The position numbers and the translations under genes were made by a program. 64,000 bases of DNA from Zygnema cylindricum (lineage: Eukaryota; Streptophyta; Zygnematophyceae; Zygnematales; Zygnemataceae), in the NCBI GenBank assembly GCA_037447655.1, contig JBBHKE010000549.1:173065-237064 (forward strand). The letters run 5' to 3'. How positions within the stretch are numbered: position 1 is the stretch's first letter; every line of letters starts with the position of its first letter. Positions 24,003 through 33,100 of the stretch are shown here, piece by piece. The notes under the pieces are model-generated. The model was not told the origin of the DNA. It made no database searches and saw only the letters and a list, made by a program, of their open reading frames with translations.

Positions 24003-27000
24003 TCAACCACTTAACCCACAAGCATCTCTACAAAACTGTAACTTAGGAGCAGGTAAGGCCTTTGTCAACATGTCAGCCACCATTTTCTCATCCGGCAAAT
24101 AACAAAGTTTCACAATTTTGGCAAAGACTTTTTCTCGAACAAAGTGAAGTCTGATATCCATATGCTTGCTCTTGAAATGATGTGCTGGATTAGATGCAAT
24201 GGCAATGGCAGCTTGATTGTCACACCACAAAGTTTGCACACCAATTTGCATGAACCCCAACTCTTGAAGCACAGATTTAACCCATAGCAATTCCTTGATG
24301 GCTGAGCATGCAGCCATGTATTCTGCCTCCATTGTTGACTGAGCAGTGATCTTTTGAAGCTTGCTGCTCCAGCAGCACGTTCCATTTCCTACTTGTAGAA
24401 CATATCCCGTTGTTGATCGTCTGCTAGGCATCTCACCATAGCTGGCATCACTCCACGTTTGAAGTTTTACCTCGTCTCCGCCAAGAGTTAGCTTGAACTC
24501 TCGAGTCCCTGCCAAGTATCTTAAAACTCGTTTTGCTGCCTCCCAATCTGATTTTCTTGGATTTTGAAGACTTCTGCTCAGAGCCCCTACTGCTGCAGCA
24601 ATATCTGGACGTGTGCAATTCATAAAATATATTAGACTCCCAACGATCTGTCGATAGGGAATCTTTTCCATAAATTCTGACTCCCCTATTTCTAGAATCT
24701 CTCCCACAATAATCCCAGAGTCTATTTCTGCTCCCTCTAATTTCTGTCTGAATTCCATAGGAGTGGCTGCTCCCTTTACATCCTTCTTGTCAAATTTTTC
24801 CAGCATATTCCCTATAGCTTCTTTCTGTGTGAGTCTAATAATTCTTTTACTTCTATCTCTCTCTACTTGTATACCCAAAATGTATTTTGCCTCACCTAAA
24901 TCTTTCATTTCAAATCTAGAATTTAACGCTGTTTTGATTCTGTTAACTCCCTCAATTGTTTTTGAAATAATCAATAAGTCATCGACATATACAGCAAGAA
25001 AGATTGTTCCATCCTCTCCTTCCATAACATAAACTGAGTGATCAGAGCTTATCCTATTAAAACCAAGACTAGTTAGATACTCATCTAATTTTAGATTCCA
25101 TTGCCTCTGGGCCTGTTTAAGTCCATAGAGTGATTTCAGAAGTTTGCACACTAGATTTTCCTTTCCCTTCTCTTGGTACATTTCTGGTTGTTTCATATAT
25201 ATTACTTCTTCTACTTCCCCGTGTAAGAAGGCAGTTTTAACATCCATTTGATGTATTTCCAAGTTTTCTATAGCTGCGAGTGTTAGTAGAATGCGGACAG
25301 TCGGAAATCTTACAACTGGTGAAAATGTCTCTTCATAGTCAATTCCTTCTTTTTGATTGTAACCCTTCGCTACTAGCCTAGCTTTATATCTTTTGATGGT
25401 ATTATCTGGATTAAGTTTTACTTTAAAGACCCACTTACTCCCAATTGCTTTTCGATCCGGAGGAAGTTCCACGAGTTCCCACGTTTGGGCCTCCATAATT
25501 GATTTCATTTCGTCATTTGCTGCTGCTATCCACTGTTCTTTTTCTGGTGTAGAGAAAGCTTGCTGAATGGTAAGAGGCTCCTCGGAATTTGTATTGAATG
25601 CATAGTGGTTTGTACTTGCATTTCGTCGACTACTTGTCCTTCTTCCCCCCGGAAATTCTGAGGCTGAAATTGACGGAAGTCGTACATTACGTTTCTGTGA
25701 CATTGTCTGTCCATTTTCGTTTTGACGTGGTAAGTCAGCGACGAGTTGCTCTCGTCGCTCGTTCAGCGACGACGTTGTTTCGTCGCTAATTTGCATATTT
25801 CCGCCGATTCCTTGTTGGGCAATTGGATCAATTCGTCGTTGGTTCAAAGACGGGCAAATTTGGTCGCGTGGCGTGTTGACGTCTCCAGCTCCTACTGTCG
25901 AAGGATCAGCGACGACTCCATCTCGTCGCTGGTCTAGCGACGAGACATTCTCGTCGCTATCCGTGTTTGGTATTTCATCTCTACTCGATGTCGGCCACGG
26001 TTTATGTTCCAAAATAACATATTCGGCAATTTTCTCAGCCTTTTTCTCTTCTGTCATTTGAAAGACATCAACTGACTTTTCTTCATCTTTAATTCTAATA
26101 GTTCTAGTAACAAATATTTTCTTTTTATCATGTACGTATACTCTATACCCTTTTGATTGGTCATCGTAGCCTAGTAAGATTCCAGCTACACCTTTTGGCT
26201 CCATTTTCCATTTATGTGGAGAATTATCTAACATGACAACATTGCTTCCAAATACTCTAAAGTGACTAACTTCTGGTTTGGTTCCTGTCCATAATTCATA
26301 CGGCGTCTTCCCTTTAACTGCTCTAGATTCTATTCTATTTTTAATGTATGTCGCACAATTGAAGGCTTCAGCCCAGAATTTCGCATTTATATTTTTGTCT
26401 GCCAACATTGATCTAGCACTATTTGATAGTGTTCTGTTAACTCTCTCAGCTACACCATTCTGTTCTGGAGAATATGGCACCGTTAAATGACGAGAAATTC
26501 CCTTTTCTTTTAGATAGTTGATGAAGTCCCGTGATAGATACTCTCCGCCATTATCTGATCGTAATGTTAAGATAGGTACCCCGTGAATTTTCTCGCTCCA
26601 TATCTTGAATTCTTTGAAATGAGAGAGCACCTCACTCTTCTCTTTCATAAAGTAGATTTTTGTGAATCTAGAATAGTCATCAGTAAATGTCACCATGAAT
26701 CGAAATCCACCAGGTGATGGTATCAGAGCCGGTCCCCATACATCAGAGTGAATTACTTCTAACACTCTAGCTGCTCTATGGCTGCTTTCGGAAGGAAAAG
26801 GATTTTTATGAATCTTTCCAAGAGCACATCCATCACAAAAATGTTCTTCTTTGCTATTGATTTTAACTCCTGTAATTATACCCTCTTTAACCATTCTGTC
26901 AAGACTTTCATAGTGGACATGACCAAGTCTTTTATGCCATAAGTCATTGTCAGATAGGACAGCCGAATACAAAACATCTTTTTCATTAATATTTGCAATA

Positions 27001-27908
27001 TCAAGCCTATACATCAGGTTTGGACCTCGTGTTCCTACAAGTGCTACTCTACCTTGTTTACTGACTACTTGCTTTCCATTTTTCAGCAGCACTTCAAAGC
27101 CTTTGCTTTCTACAAGCGAAGTGGAGAAAAGATTTTTCTTGAAGTCACTAACATAGAGGACATTGTTCAGTGTTCTTTCAACTTGTTTACCGTTAATGAG
27201 AACTTTGAGTGTTGCCGTGCCTTTAGCGTTAGATATGACAAACTGTCCATCCGCGTAATAAATTTTCTTCGGAGATATTGGGTGAAGATTATCAAAGTAT
27301 GCTCTGTTCCAACACATATGTTGAGACGCACCGGTATCCATGATACACCCAAAGTCCCTATCTCCTTCAGTTGTGTTGTTTAGCGCAAATAATTCTTTGT
27401 CGGATGGTTCGAAAAAATTGACAACTTCATCATCGTTTTTGTTCGTCACTGACGAGAAAGCCGACGTTTTTGCAGGTTGTCCAATTTTTGGTTTTCTGAT
27501 AAACCATCCTTGTCGAAATACACCTGTCTCAGAAGCTTTTATATAATCAGGGCAACTTCTGTATCCATGCCCTTTTGCATTACAATAATAACACATGTCA
27601 GGTTTGCGAGGAACTCGATTCTGACTATTCTGAAATTGTTCATTTTTAAAAGTCTGCGTGTTAAATGCTTCTGCCTGTCTAATACCTTTAAATGCTTCTT
27701 GACTAGACTCTTCATCTAAGACATACTGAATTGCTATTGCTAGATTCCAATCAGTTTGTGCAAGTTTTTTCAGATTGTCAGATGCTCCTTTATATTCACT
27801 AGGAAGCCCTCTCATTAATAACAAAGCTTGTAGATCATCAGGAAACGTACCACCTGAACATGCATTTTCTACTATAAGTGTTCTCAAACCATAACAATAC
27901 TCAGCCAT
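24003..27908 (-). CDS. gag-pol: Copia-1 gag-pol polyprotein (after an in-frame stop in gag)
   Basis: 1301 residues, open throughout. Domains in order: C-terminal gag, with a CX2CX4HX4C zinc knuckle at C106, C109, H114, C119; aspartic protease with D191-T-G; integrase zinc domain H325-X4-H330 and C358-X2-C361; integrase catalytic D389, D452, E488 (D,D35E spacing); a Ser/Arg-rich linker at about 640-770 with an 18-residue repeat; reverse transcriptase with D889 (QMDV) and Y974-VDD; RNase H with D1154, E1194 and D1230. It ends with TGA two bases before the polypurine tract. It would make capsid and the enzymes for copying and integrating the element. The Met used here is internal: the same frame continues upstream beyond a TAG at 27933-27935. 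One unusual residue is Q934 in KQAQRQWN, where relatives in this window have P. Confidence 0.95.
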   Translation of the reverse strand: MAEYCYGLRTLIVENACSGGTFPDDLQALLLMRGLPSEYKGASDNLKKLAQTDWNLAIAIQYVLDEESSQEAFKGIRQAEAFNTQTFKNEQFQNSQNRVPRKPDMCYYCNAKGHGYRSCPDYIKASETGVFRQGWFIRKPKIGQPAKTSAFSSVTNKNDDEVVNFFEPSDKELFALNNTTEGDRDFGCIMDTGASQHMCWNRAYFDNLHPISPKKIYYADGQFVISNAKGTATLKVLINGKQVERTLNNVLYVSDFKKNLFSTSLVESKGFEVLLKNGKQVVSKQGRVALVGTRGPNLMYRLDIANINEKDVLYSAVLSDNDLWHKRLGHVHYESLDRMVKEGIITGVKINSKEEHFCDGCALGKIHKNPFPSESSHRAARVLEVIHSDVWGPALIPSPGGFRFMVTFTDDYSRFTKIYFMKEKSEVLSHFKEFKIWSEKIHGVPILTLRSDNGGEYLSRDFINYLKEKGISRHLTVPYSPEQNGVAERVNRTLSNSARSMLADKNINAKFWAEAFNCATYIKNRIESRAVKGKTPYELWTGTKPEVSHFRVFGSNVVMLDNSPHKWKMEPKGVAGILLGYDDQSKGYRVYVHDKKKIFVTRTIRIKDEEKSVDVFQMTEEKKAEKIAEYVILEHKPWPTSSRDEIPNTDSDENVSSLDQRRDGVVADPSTVGAGDVNTPRDQICPSLNQRRIDPIAQQGIGGNMQISDETTSSLNERREQLVADLPRQNENGQTMSQKRNVRLPSISASEFPGGRRTSSRRNASTNHYAFNTNSEEPLTIQQAFSTPEKEQWIAAANDEMKSIMEAQTWELVELPPDRKAIGSKWVFKVKLNPDNTIKRYKARLVAKGYNQKEGIDYEETFSPVVRFPTVRILLTLAAIENLEIHQMDVKTAFLHGEVEEVIYMKQPEMYQEKGKENLVCKLLKSLYGLKQAQRQWNLKLDEYLTSLGFNRISSDHSVYVMEGEDGTIFLAVYVDDLLIISKTIEGVNRIKTALNSRFEMKDLGEAKYILGIQVERDRSKRIIRLTQKEAIGNMLEKFDKKDVKGAATPMEFRQKLEGAEIDSGIIVGEILEIGESEFMEKIPYRQIVGSLIYFMNCTRPDIAAAVGALSRSLQNPRKSDWEAAKRVLRYLAGTREFKLTLGGDEVKLQTWSDASYGEMPSRRSTTGYVLQVGNGTCCWSSKLQKITAQSTMEAEYMAACSAIKELLWVKSVLQELGFMQIGVQTLWCDNQAAIAIASNPAHHFKSKHMDIRLHFVREKVFAKIVKLCYLPDEKMVADMLTKALPAPKLQFCRDACGLSG
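25737..25958. repeat. Four AGCGACGA hairpins in the copia-1 integrase-RT linker
   Basis: Perfect inverted repeats AGCGACGA(G)...(C)TCGTCGCT at 25737-25759 (9-bp stem, loop ttgct), 25765-25787 (8-bp stem, 7-base loop), 25908-25930 (8-bp stem, 7-base loop) and 25936-25958 (9-bp stem, loop acatt). They form two pairs with the same internal spacing of 28 bases, 171 bases apart. In protein they encode SDENVSSLDQRRDGVVAD (residues 651-668) and SDETTSSLNERREQLVAD (708-725). The same hairpin occurs once in each LTR. Confidence 0.85.
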
Positions 27909-27932
27909 GGTACCGCCTGTATATTTATACTC

Positions 27933-28319
27933 CTAGATTTTCCCAGCCGTAATCATCTGGTGCTGCACATTAGTCTTGGTGTGCATCATTTTCAGAGAAT
28001 TCCATATTTCTGACGCCTTTTTCATGTGAATATGCGCCATAGCGAGCTCCTTTGAAATAAGCATTTTAATAGTGTGAAGACACTGCAAGTTTTTCTTCTT
28101 CCAACTGGCGTCTGATTCCGCCAGAGATCCGTCCACCACGTCCATCAAATTCGAATTAAGAAAGTACAGTTCCACCATATCCGCCCAATAGATATAGTCC
28201 TTGCCATCAAAGATAGGGATTCTTGAGGGAGGGCCCGTAACCTGTTGTTCTATGACAGCAGGTGGAGCTCCAGCTGTTGCTGAAGTAGTAGCCATCACAG
28301 AACCAAAGATAGGAAGCAC
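27933..28319 (-). pseudogene. gag: Copia-1 gag N-terminal part, ended by an in-frame TAG
   Basis: 128 residues ending at TAG (27933-27935). The likely real start is the ninth codon (ATG at 28293-28295), because related LTRs in this window begin with a similar MSTST-type peptide. That ATG is inside the 5' LTR (28243-29025), and translation crosses the LTR end and the primer-binding site through the peptide VIEQQVTG. It contains the usual copia gag region IPIFDGKDYIYWADMVELYF. In the related sequence at 43345 the position of the stop is Trp within IWDYKYTGGTM, so this is a single TGG-to-TAG nonsense change. The frame continues directly into the 24003-27908 coding region. Confidence 0.85.
28231..28242 (-). 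promoter_or_regulatory. Copia-1 primer-binding site, half-tRNA initiator-Met type
   Basis: Immediately inside the 5' LTR the minus strand reads GGTTACGGGCCC. The anticodon arm of eukaryotic initiator tRNA-Met contains GGGCCCAUAACC, whose complement is GGTTATGGGCCC, so 11 of 12 bases match. Drosophila copia is known to prime from this internal tRNA region rather than from the tRNA 3' end. No TGGTATCAGAGC-type site is present at this position. Confidence 0.75.
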
Positions 28320-29025
28320 TCAAGACACTAACTTTGATCCACTGTATAAAATAGTCAATTTAGCCAAATGGCCCCAAACTGTATGAGATTACAGTTTACC
28401 GCATGTGCTGACAATTCACAAAGTTTCAAGCAAAACACACTAATAAACCAAGAGATATAAACCACATAATATCTCTTAAATTGCACATATGTGCTCCTTG
28501 AAACCTCATCAAAAAGGAATACATAAAAATACTAAGTTGTAGAATTTATACTAATAAATTCTACTACTACCTTCCTAGCCAATCACAATGCTCCAAAGAG
28601 TCCTACGGTACTTTCTAACCGTACTCTAAAGTAATCTGATTATGTACCTGATGTATGTTAATTTAGTCAACGGTACGTCTACTTGTTCCATACAAAAGGA
28701 CAACCCTTAATTGTCTACGTCTAACTTTCACTAACTGTACATACTAATGAACAATGAACGTGAAGACAAAATCCCGTCTCCATAAGGTTATCGCCGACAT
28801 TCAGACTTTTATAAGCGACGAGATCCACCTCGTCGCTGTTATCCACTTTCAGATTCTGGTAAGTATTTGTCGGTCTGATTTTGTCCATCGGACGGTATGT
28901 CATAATTTAGTAGTGCGTACTATTTCGGGATCTTTCTTTTCTTATGAACCGTCCGATGTGATCTCTAAGTTTATTATTTTCCTCTCACATAATATAGAGA
29001 GGACTAAAGCTTTTATAAACCAACA
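28243..29025 (-). repeat. Copia-1 5' LTR with gag start
   Basis: 783 bp, TGTTG...CAACA. It contains the hairpin AGCGACGAG/CTCGTCGCT at 28814-28837 and, near its outer end, TATAAAAGCTTTAG on the minus strand, which repeats the AAAGCTTTAG word of the polypurine block. It includes the gag initiation codon. The right edge abuts a fragment of a different LTR at 29026. Confidence 0.95.
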
Positions 29026-29599
29026 AGCATACCCAAATAGTTCGAGGTATGTCAAACTGAACAGATCTACACTAATAAACTAATTACCAAAAAGTCAAAC
29101 CTATGTTGTACATAATACTTACACCGACATCTCCACAATCTTTGTACGCCAAAAACCGAGCTACCACTAAGTAACCACTAAACAAATATCATTACTCATG
29201 ATATATACGATATATAATATCCACAGCTACGTCAGCTGCTTTGTCCGTATGGATCATATCAAGGTAACCGCAGCTGCGTTGACTTGTCTGCGTCGCAGCT
29301 GCTCTGTACCGGCAACGCATATTCATCCAAAGTAACTGTAGCTGCGCTGTCCTGTTTGCATCGCAACTGCGCCGTATCGGCGGTGCCTGTTTCAACATTT
29401 AGTTTATTCCACATCGGATCGCTTCGCGATCCGGCATGTATTTGTCAATACTTGTACACTACACTCAATGAGTCTTCTACATCACTTAAATTATATCCGT
29501 TTGTTCGCTCCCCCAATCCATGAATCCATTCGAACCTCCACATTAAATTCCATGGCGCACGAACTGTTGCGTACGTACGAAACAAACTTTTCAAAACAA
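29026..29599 (-). mobile_element. LTR fragment, same family as the solo LTR at 46639-47579
   Basis: Aligns by eye with about 47165-47577: shared words atagttc, ggtatgtca, tctacactaataaac, tacaccgacatctcc, cggatcgcttcgcgatccg and ttttcaaaacaa. It lacks its left half (removed or displaced at the copia-1 edge) and its last few bases, where a plus-strand LTR starts. It contains a 7-bp hairpin GGATCGC/GCGATCC at 29416-29432 that is conserved in the other copy. Short open frames here are not meaningful. Confidence 0.75.
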
Positions 29600-30155
29600 G
29601 AAGCACCGGCAACATTTATTGTACAAACGATATCTGTAAATATTTGGGAAACAAATATTTGTTGTTTAGCGCAATAAAAAATAGTGTTACAATAGTAGAT
29701 TTGTTGCAGGAAGCAAATAGGGTTTAGGTAAGTACTTACGGAATAGTAAAGTACAGTTTAGATAGTTTGTTAGAACATAGAACAGTACCATAGTATAGGG
29801 AACATATTTAGTATGGTACAATAGATACTCACAGTGAGTATTTAGTTTAGGACTTAGTCAAAATTATGGATCCACTCTTGGGAATATAGTTTTTCTAAAG
29901 GCAGTTTACAAGATATTTGCAGAGACTATTTCTTATGGTTGAATAAGTCAATTGATCTGAAACTTTGTGAGTTGTCAGTTTATTATAAAGTGTAACACTG
30001 TGCTGAATTTGGTGCTAAGTGTCCTTTTCATTCACATTCTATGTTAGCTGAAAGTTGGCTGTTGGAGAAGGTACTTGATAGCTTCTGTTGGTTTTATGTC
30101 TACTTCCACTACAACAACTGGTTCTCCACTTGCGACGGTGGTTATAGAACAACAA
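29600..30155 (+). mobile_element. 3' part of a plus-strand copia LTR
   Basis: Related to 40045-40594: shared ctgtaaatattt, tttgttgttta, agggttt, aactttgtgag/aactgtcagttta and the terminal region atgtctacttc, ggttctcc. It ends with GTTATAGAACAACA, a proper LTR terminus, at 30155. The satellite follows directly. The end encodes an MSTSTTTTGSPLATVVIEQQ-like gag start, showing again that gag begins inside the LTR. Its 5' half is missing at the join with the previous fragment. Confidence 0.75.
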
Positions 30156-33100
30156 ATTCCTATTAGCGCGTACAGTTTGTGTAATTTAGATAACAATTTT
30201 TGTTAGCGCTAATAGTTTCTTTAATTTAGGTAACAATTCCTGTTAGCGCTAACAGTTTATGTAAATCAGGTGAGAAATTCTTTTAGCACTAACAATTTGT
30301 GTAAGTTAGGTAACAATTTTTGTTAGCTGTAACAGTTGTGTAAGATAGATAAAAATTCTTGTTAGCGCTAATAGTTTGTGTAATTTAGATAACAATTATT
30401 GTTAGAGCTAACAGTTTGTGTAAGTTCGGTAACAATTCATGTTAGTGCTAATAGTTTGTGTAATTAGGTGACAATTTTTGTTAGCGCTAACAATTTGTAT
30501 ATGTTAGGTAACAATACTTGTTAGCACTAACAGTTTGTGTAAATAAGGTGAGAATTTCTTTAGCGCTAACAGTTTGTGTAGCTTAGGTGTCAAGTTATGT
30601 TAGCGCTAACAATTTGTGTAAGCTAGATAACAATTCCTATTATCGTTAATAGTTTGTGTAATTTACATAACAATTCCTGTTAGCACTAAAAATTTGTGTA
30701 AGTAAGGTGACAATTTCTTTTAGCGCTAACAGTTTTTTGTTATTTAGATAACAATTGTTGTTAGCGCTAACAGTTTGTGTAAATTAGGTGAGAATTCTTG
30801 TTAGCGCAAATAGTTTGTGTACCTTAGGTGACAATTCGTGTAAGCGCTAACAATTTGTGTAACTTAGGTAACACTTCTTGTTAGCGATAATAGTTTGTGT
30901 TACTTAGGTGACAATCCTTGTTAGCGCTAAAAGTTTATGTAATTTAGATAACTTTCTTGTTAGAGCTTACAATTTTTGTAAGTTCGGTAACAATTCTTGT
31001 TAGCGCTAATAGTTTGTGAAAAATTGGTGACAATTATTGTTAAAGCTAACGTTTATGTAATTTAGGTAACAATTCCTTTAGGCGCTAACAGTTTCTGTAA
31101 TTTAGATAACAATTCTTGTTGGCGCTAATAGTTTGTGTAAATCATGTGACTATTATTGTTGAAGCTAACACTTTGTGTAGTTTAGGTAACTATTCCTTTT
31201 AGCGCAAATAGTTTGTATAATTTAGATACCAATTCTTGGAAGCGGTAACAGTTTGTGTTATTTAGATAACAATTCATGTTAGCGTTAATAGTTTGTGTAA
31301 ATTATGTAATAAGTTAAATTAGAGCTAGAAGTTTGTGTAATTTAGATAACATTTGTTGTTAGCGCTAACAGTTTGTGTAAGTTAGGAAACAATTCATGTA
31401 AGCGCCAACAGTTTGTGTAATTTTGATAATAATACTTGTTACTGCTAACTGTTTCTGTAATTTAGATAACATTTCTTATTAGCGCTAACAATTTGTGTTA
31501 ATTAGATGACTATTCCCGTTAGCGCTAACTGTTTGTGTAATTTAGATAACAACTCCTGTTAGCGCTAACAGTTTATGTAAGTTAGTTACGAATTCTTGTT
31601 AGCTTTAACAATCTGTGTAAGTTAGGTAACAATTCCTGTTAGCGCTTACAGTTTGTGTAAATTAGGTTACAATTTTTTTTAGCGCTAACAGTTTGTGTAA
31701 TTTAGATTACAATTTTGTTAGAGTGCTAATAGTTTTTGTTATTTAGATAGCATTTTTTAATTGTTAGCCAACAGTTTGTGTAAATTAGGTGACAATTCCT
31801 GTTAGAGTTAACTGTTTGTGTAATTTAGATAACAATTTATGTTAACGCAAACAGTTTATGTAAGCTAGTTACAAATTCTTGTTAGCGCTAATAATCTGTG
31901 TAAGTTAGGTTTCAATTTCCTGTTAGCGCTTATAGTTTGTGCAAATTAGGTTACATTTTTTTTTAGCGCTAACAGTTTGTGTAATTTAGATAACAATTTT
32001 TGTTAGCACTAACAGTTTGCCTTTTTTAGATAACAATTCCTGTTTGTGCTAACAGTTTGTGTAATGTAGATAACATTTCTTATAAGCATTAATATTTTGT
32101 GTATGTTGGTAACAATTATTGTTAGCGCTTACATTTTGTGTAAATTAGGTTACAATTTTTTTAGCGCTAATTTTTTGTGTAATTTAGATAACAATTCTTG
32201 TTAACAGTAATAGTTTGTGTAACTTAGATAACAATTCCTATAAGCGCTAAGCGTTTGTGTAAGTTAGTTAACAATTCTTGTAAGTGTAACAGTTTGTGAA
32301 GTTTTGATAATAATTCTTGTTTGCGCTAACAGTTTGTGTAAGTTTGTTAACAATAATTGTTTGCGCTAATAGTTTGTGTAACTTAGATAACAATTCCTGT
32401 TAGCGCTATTTAATTGTGTAACTTTGGTGATAATTCCTGTTAGCGCTAAAAGTTTGACTAATTTAGATAACAATTCTTGTTAGCGCTAATAGTTTGTGTA
32501 ACTTAAGTGTCAATTCGTGTTAGCGCTAACAAATTGTGCAAGTTAGGTAACAATTCTTGTAAGCGCTAACTGTTTGTGTAAATTAGGTGACAATTTGTGT
32601 TAGCGCTAACAGTTTGTGTAATTTAGATAACAATTCTTGTTTGCGCTAACTGTTTGTGTAAGTTAGGAAATATTCCTTTAAGCGCTAACAGTTTGTGTAA
32701 GTTAGGTAACTATTCTTGTAAGCGCTAAACGCTAACAGTTTGTATAAATTAGGTGACAATTTTTGTTAGCGCTAGCATTTTGTGTAAATTTGATAACAAT
32801 TCTTGTTAACCCTAACAGTTTGTGTAAGTTAGGTATCAATTCCTGTAAGCGCTAACAATTTGTGTAATTAGCGTGACAATTCCTGTTAGCGCTAACAGTT
32901 TGTGTAATTTAGATAACAATTCTTTTAAACCCTTACAGTTTGTGTAAATTAGGTGACAATTCATGTTAGCGCTAACAATTTATGTAAGTTAGTTAAAACA
33001 CCCAATTAGCACAAACAGTCTGTCCAATATAGAAAACATTTCTTGTTATCGCTAACTGTTTGTGTAAGTTCTGTAAGAATTCCTGTTAGCGCTAACAGTT

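Larger units (their letters stand above)
23197..29025 (-). mobile_element. Copia-1: nearly intact Ty1/copia retrotransposon, 5829 bp
   Basis: Full minus-strand structure: 5' LTR 28243-29025, primer-binding site 28231-28242, gag-pol 28319 down to 24003, polypurine tract 24000-23980, 3' LTR 23197-23979. Pol order is protease, integrase, RT, RNase H, which defines Ty1/copia. Both LTRs are 783 bp, start TGTTG and end CAACA, and differ at about 17 positions by my count (about 2 percent). One in-frame TAG interrupts gag; otherwise the frame is open. The left outer flank is satellite (tgtgt) and the right flank is agcat of another LTR fragment, so no matching target duplication is visible and a rearrangement at one side is likely. 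Confidence 0.95.

Noticed and set aside
26718-26729. Perfect TGGTATCAGAGC (consensus tRNA-Met primer site)
   Set aside because: It lies on the plus strand inside the minus-strand integrase coding region, with no LTR end beside it. Chance match.
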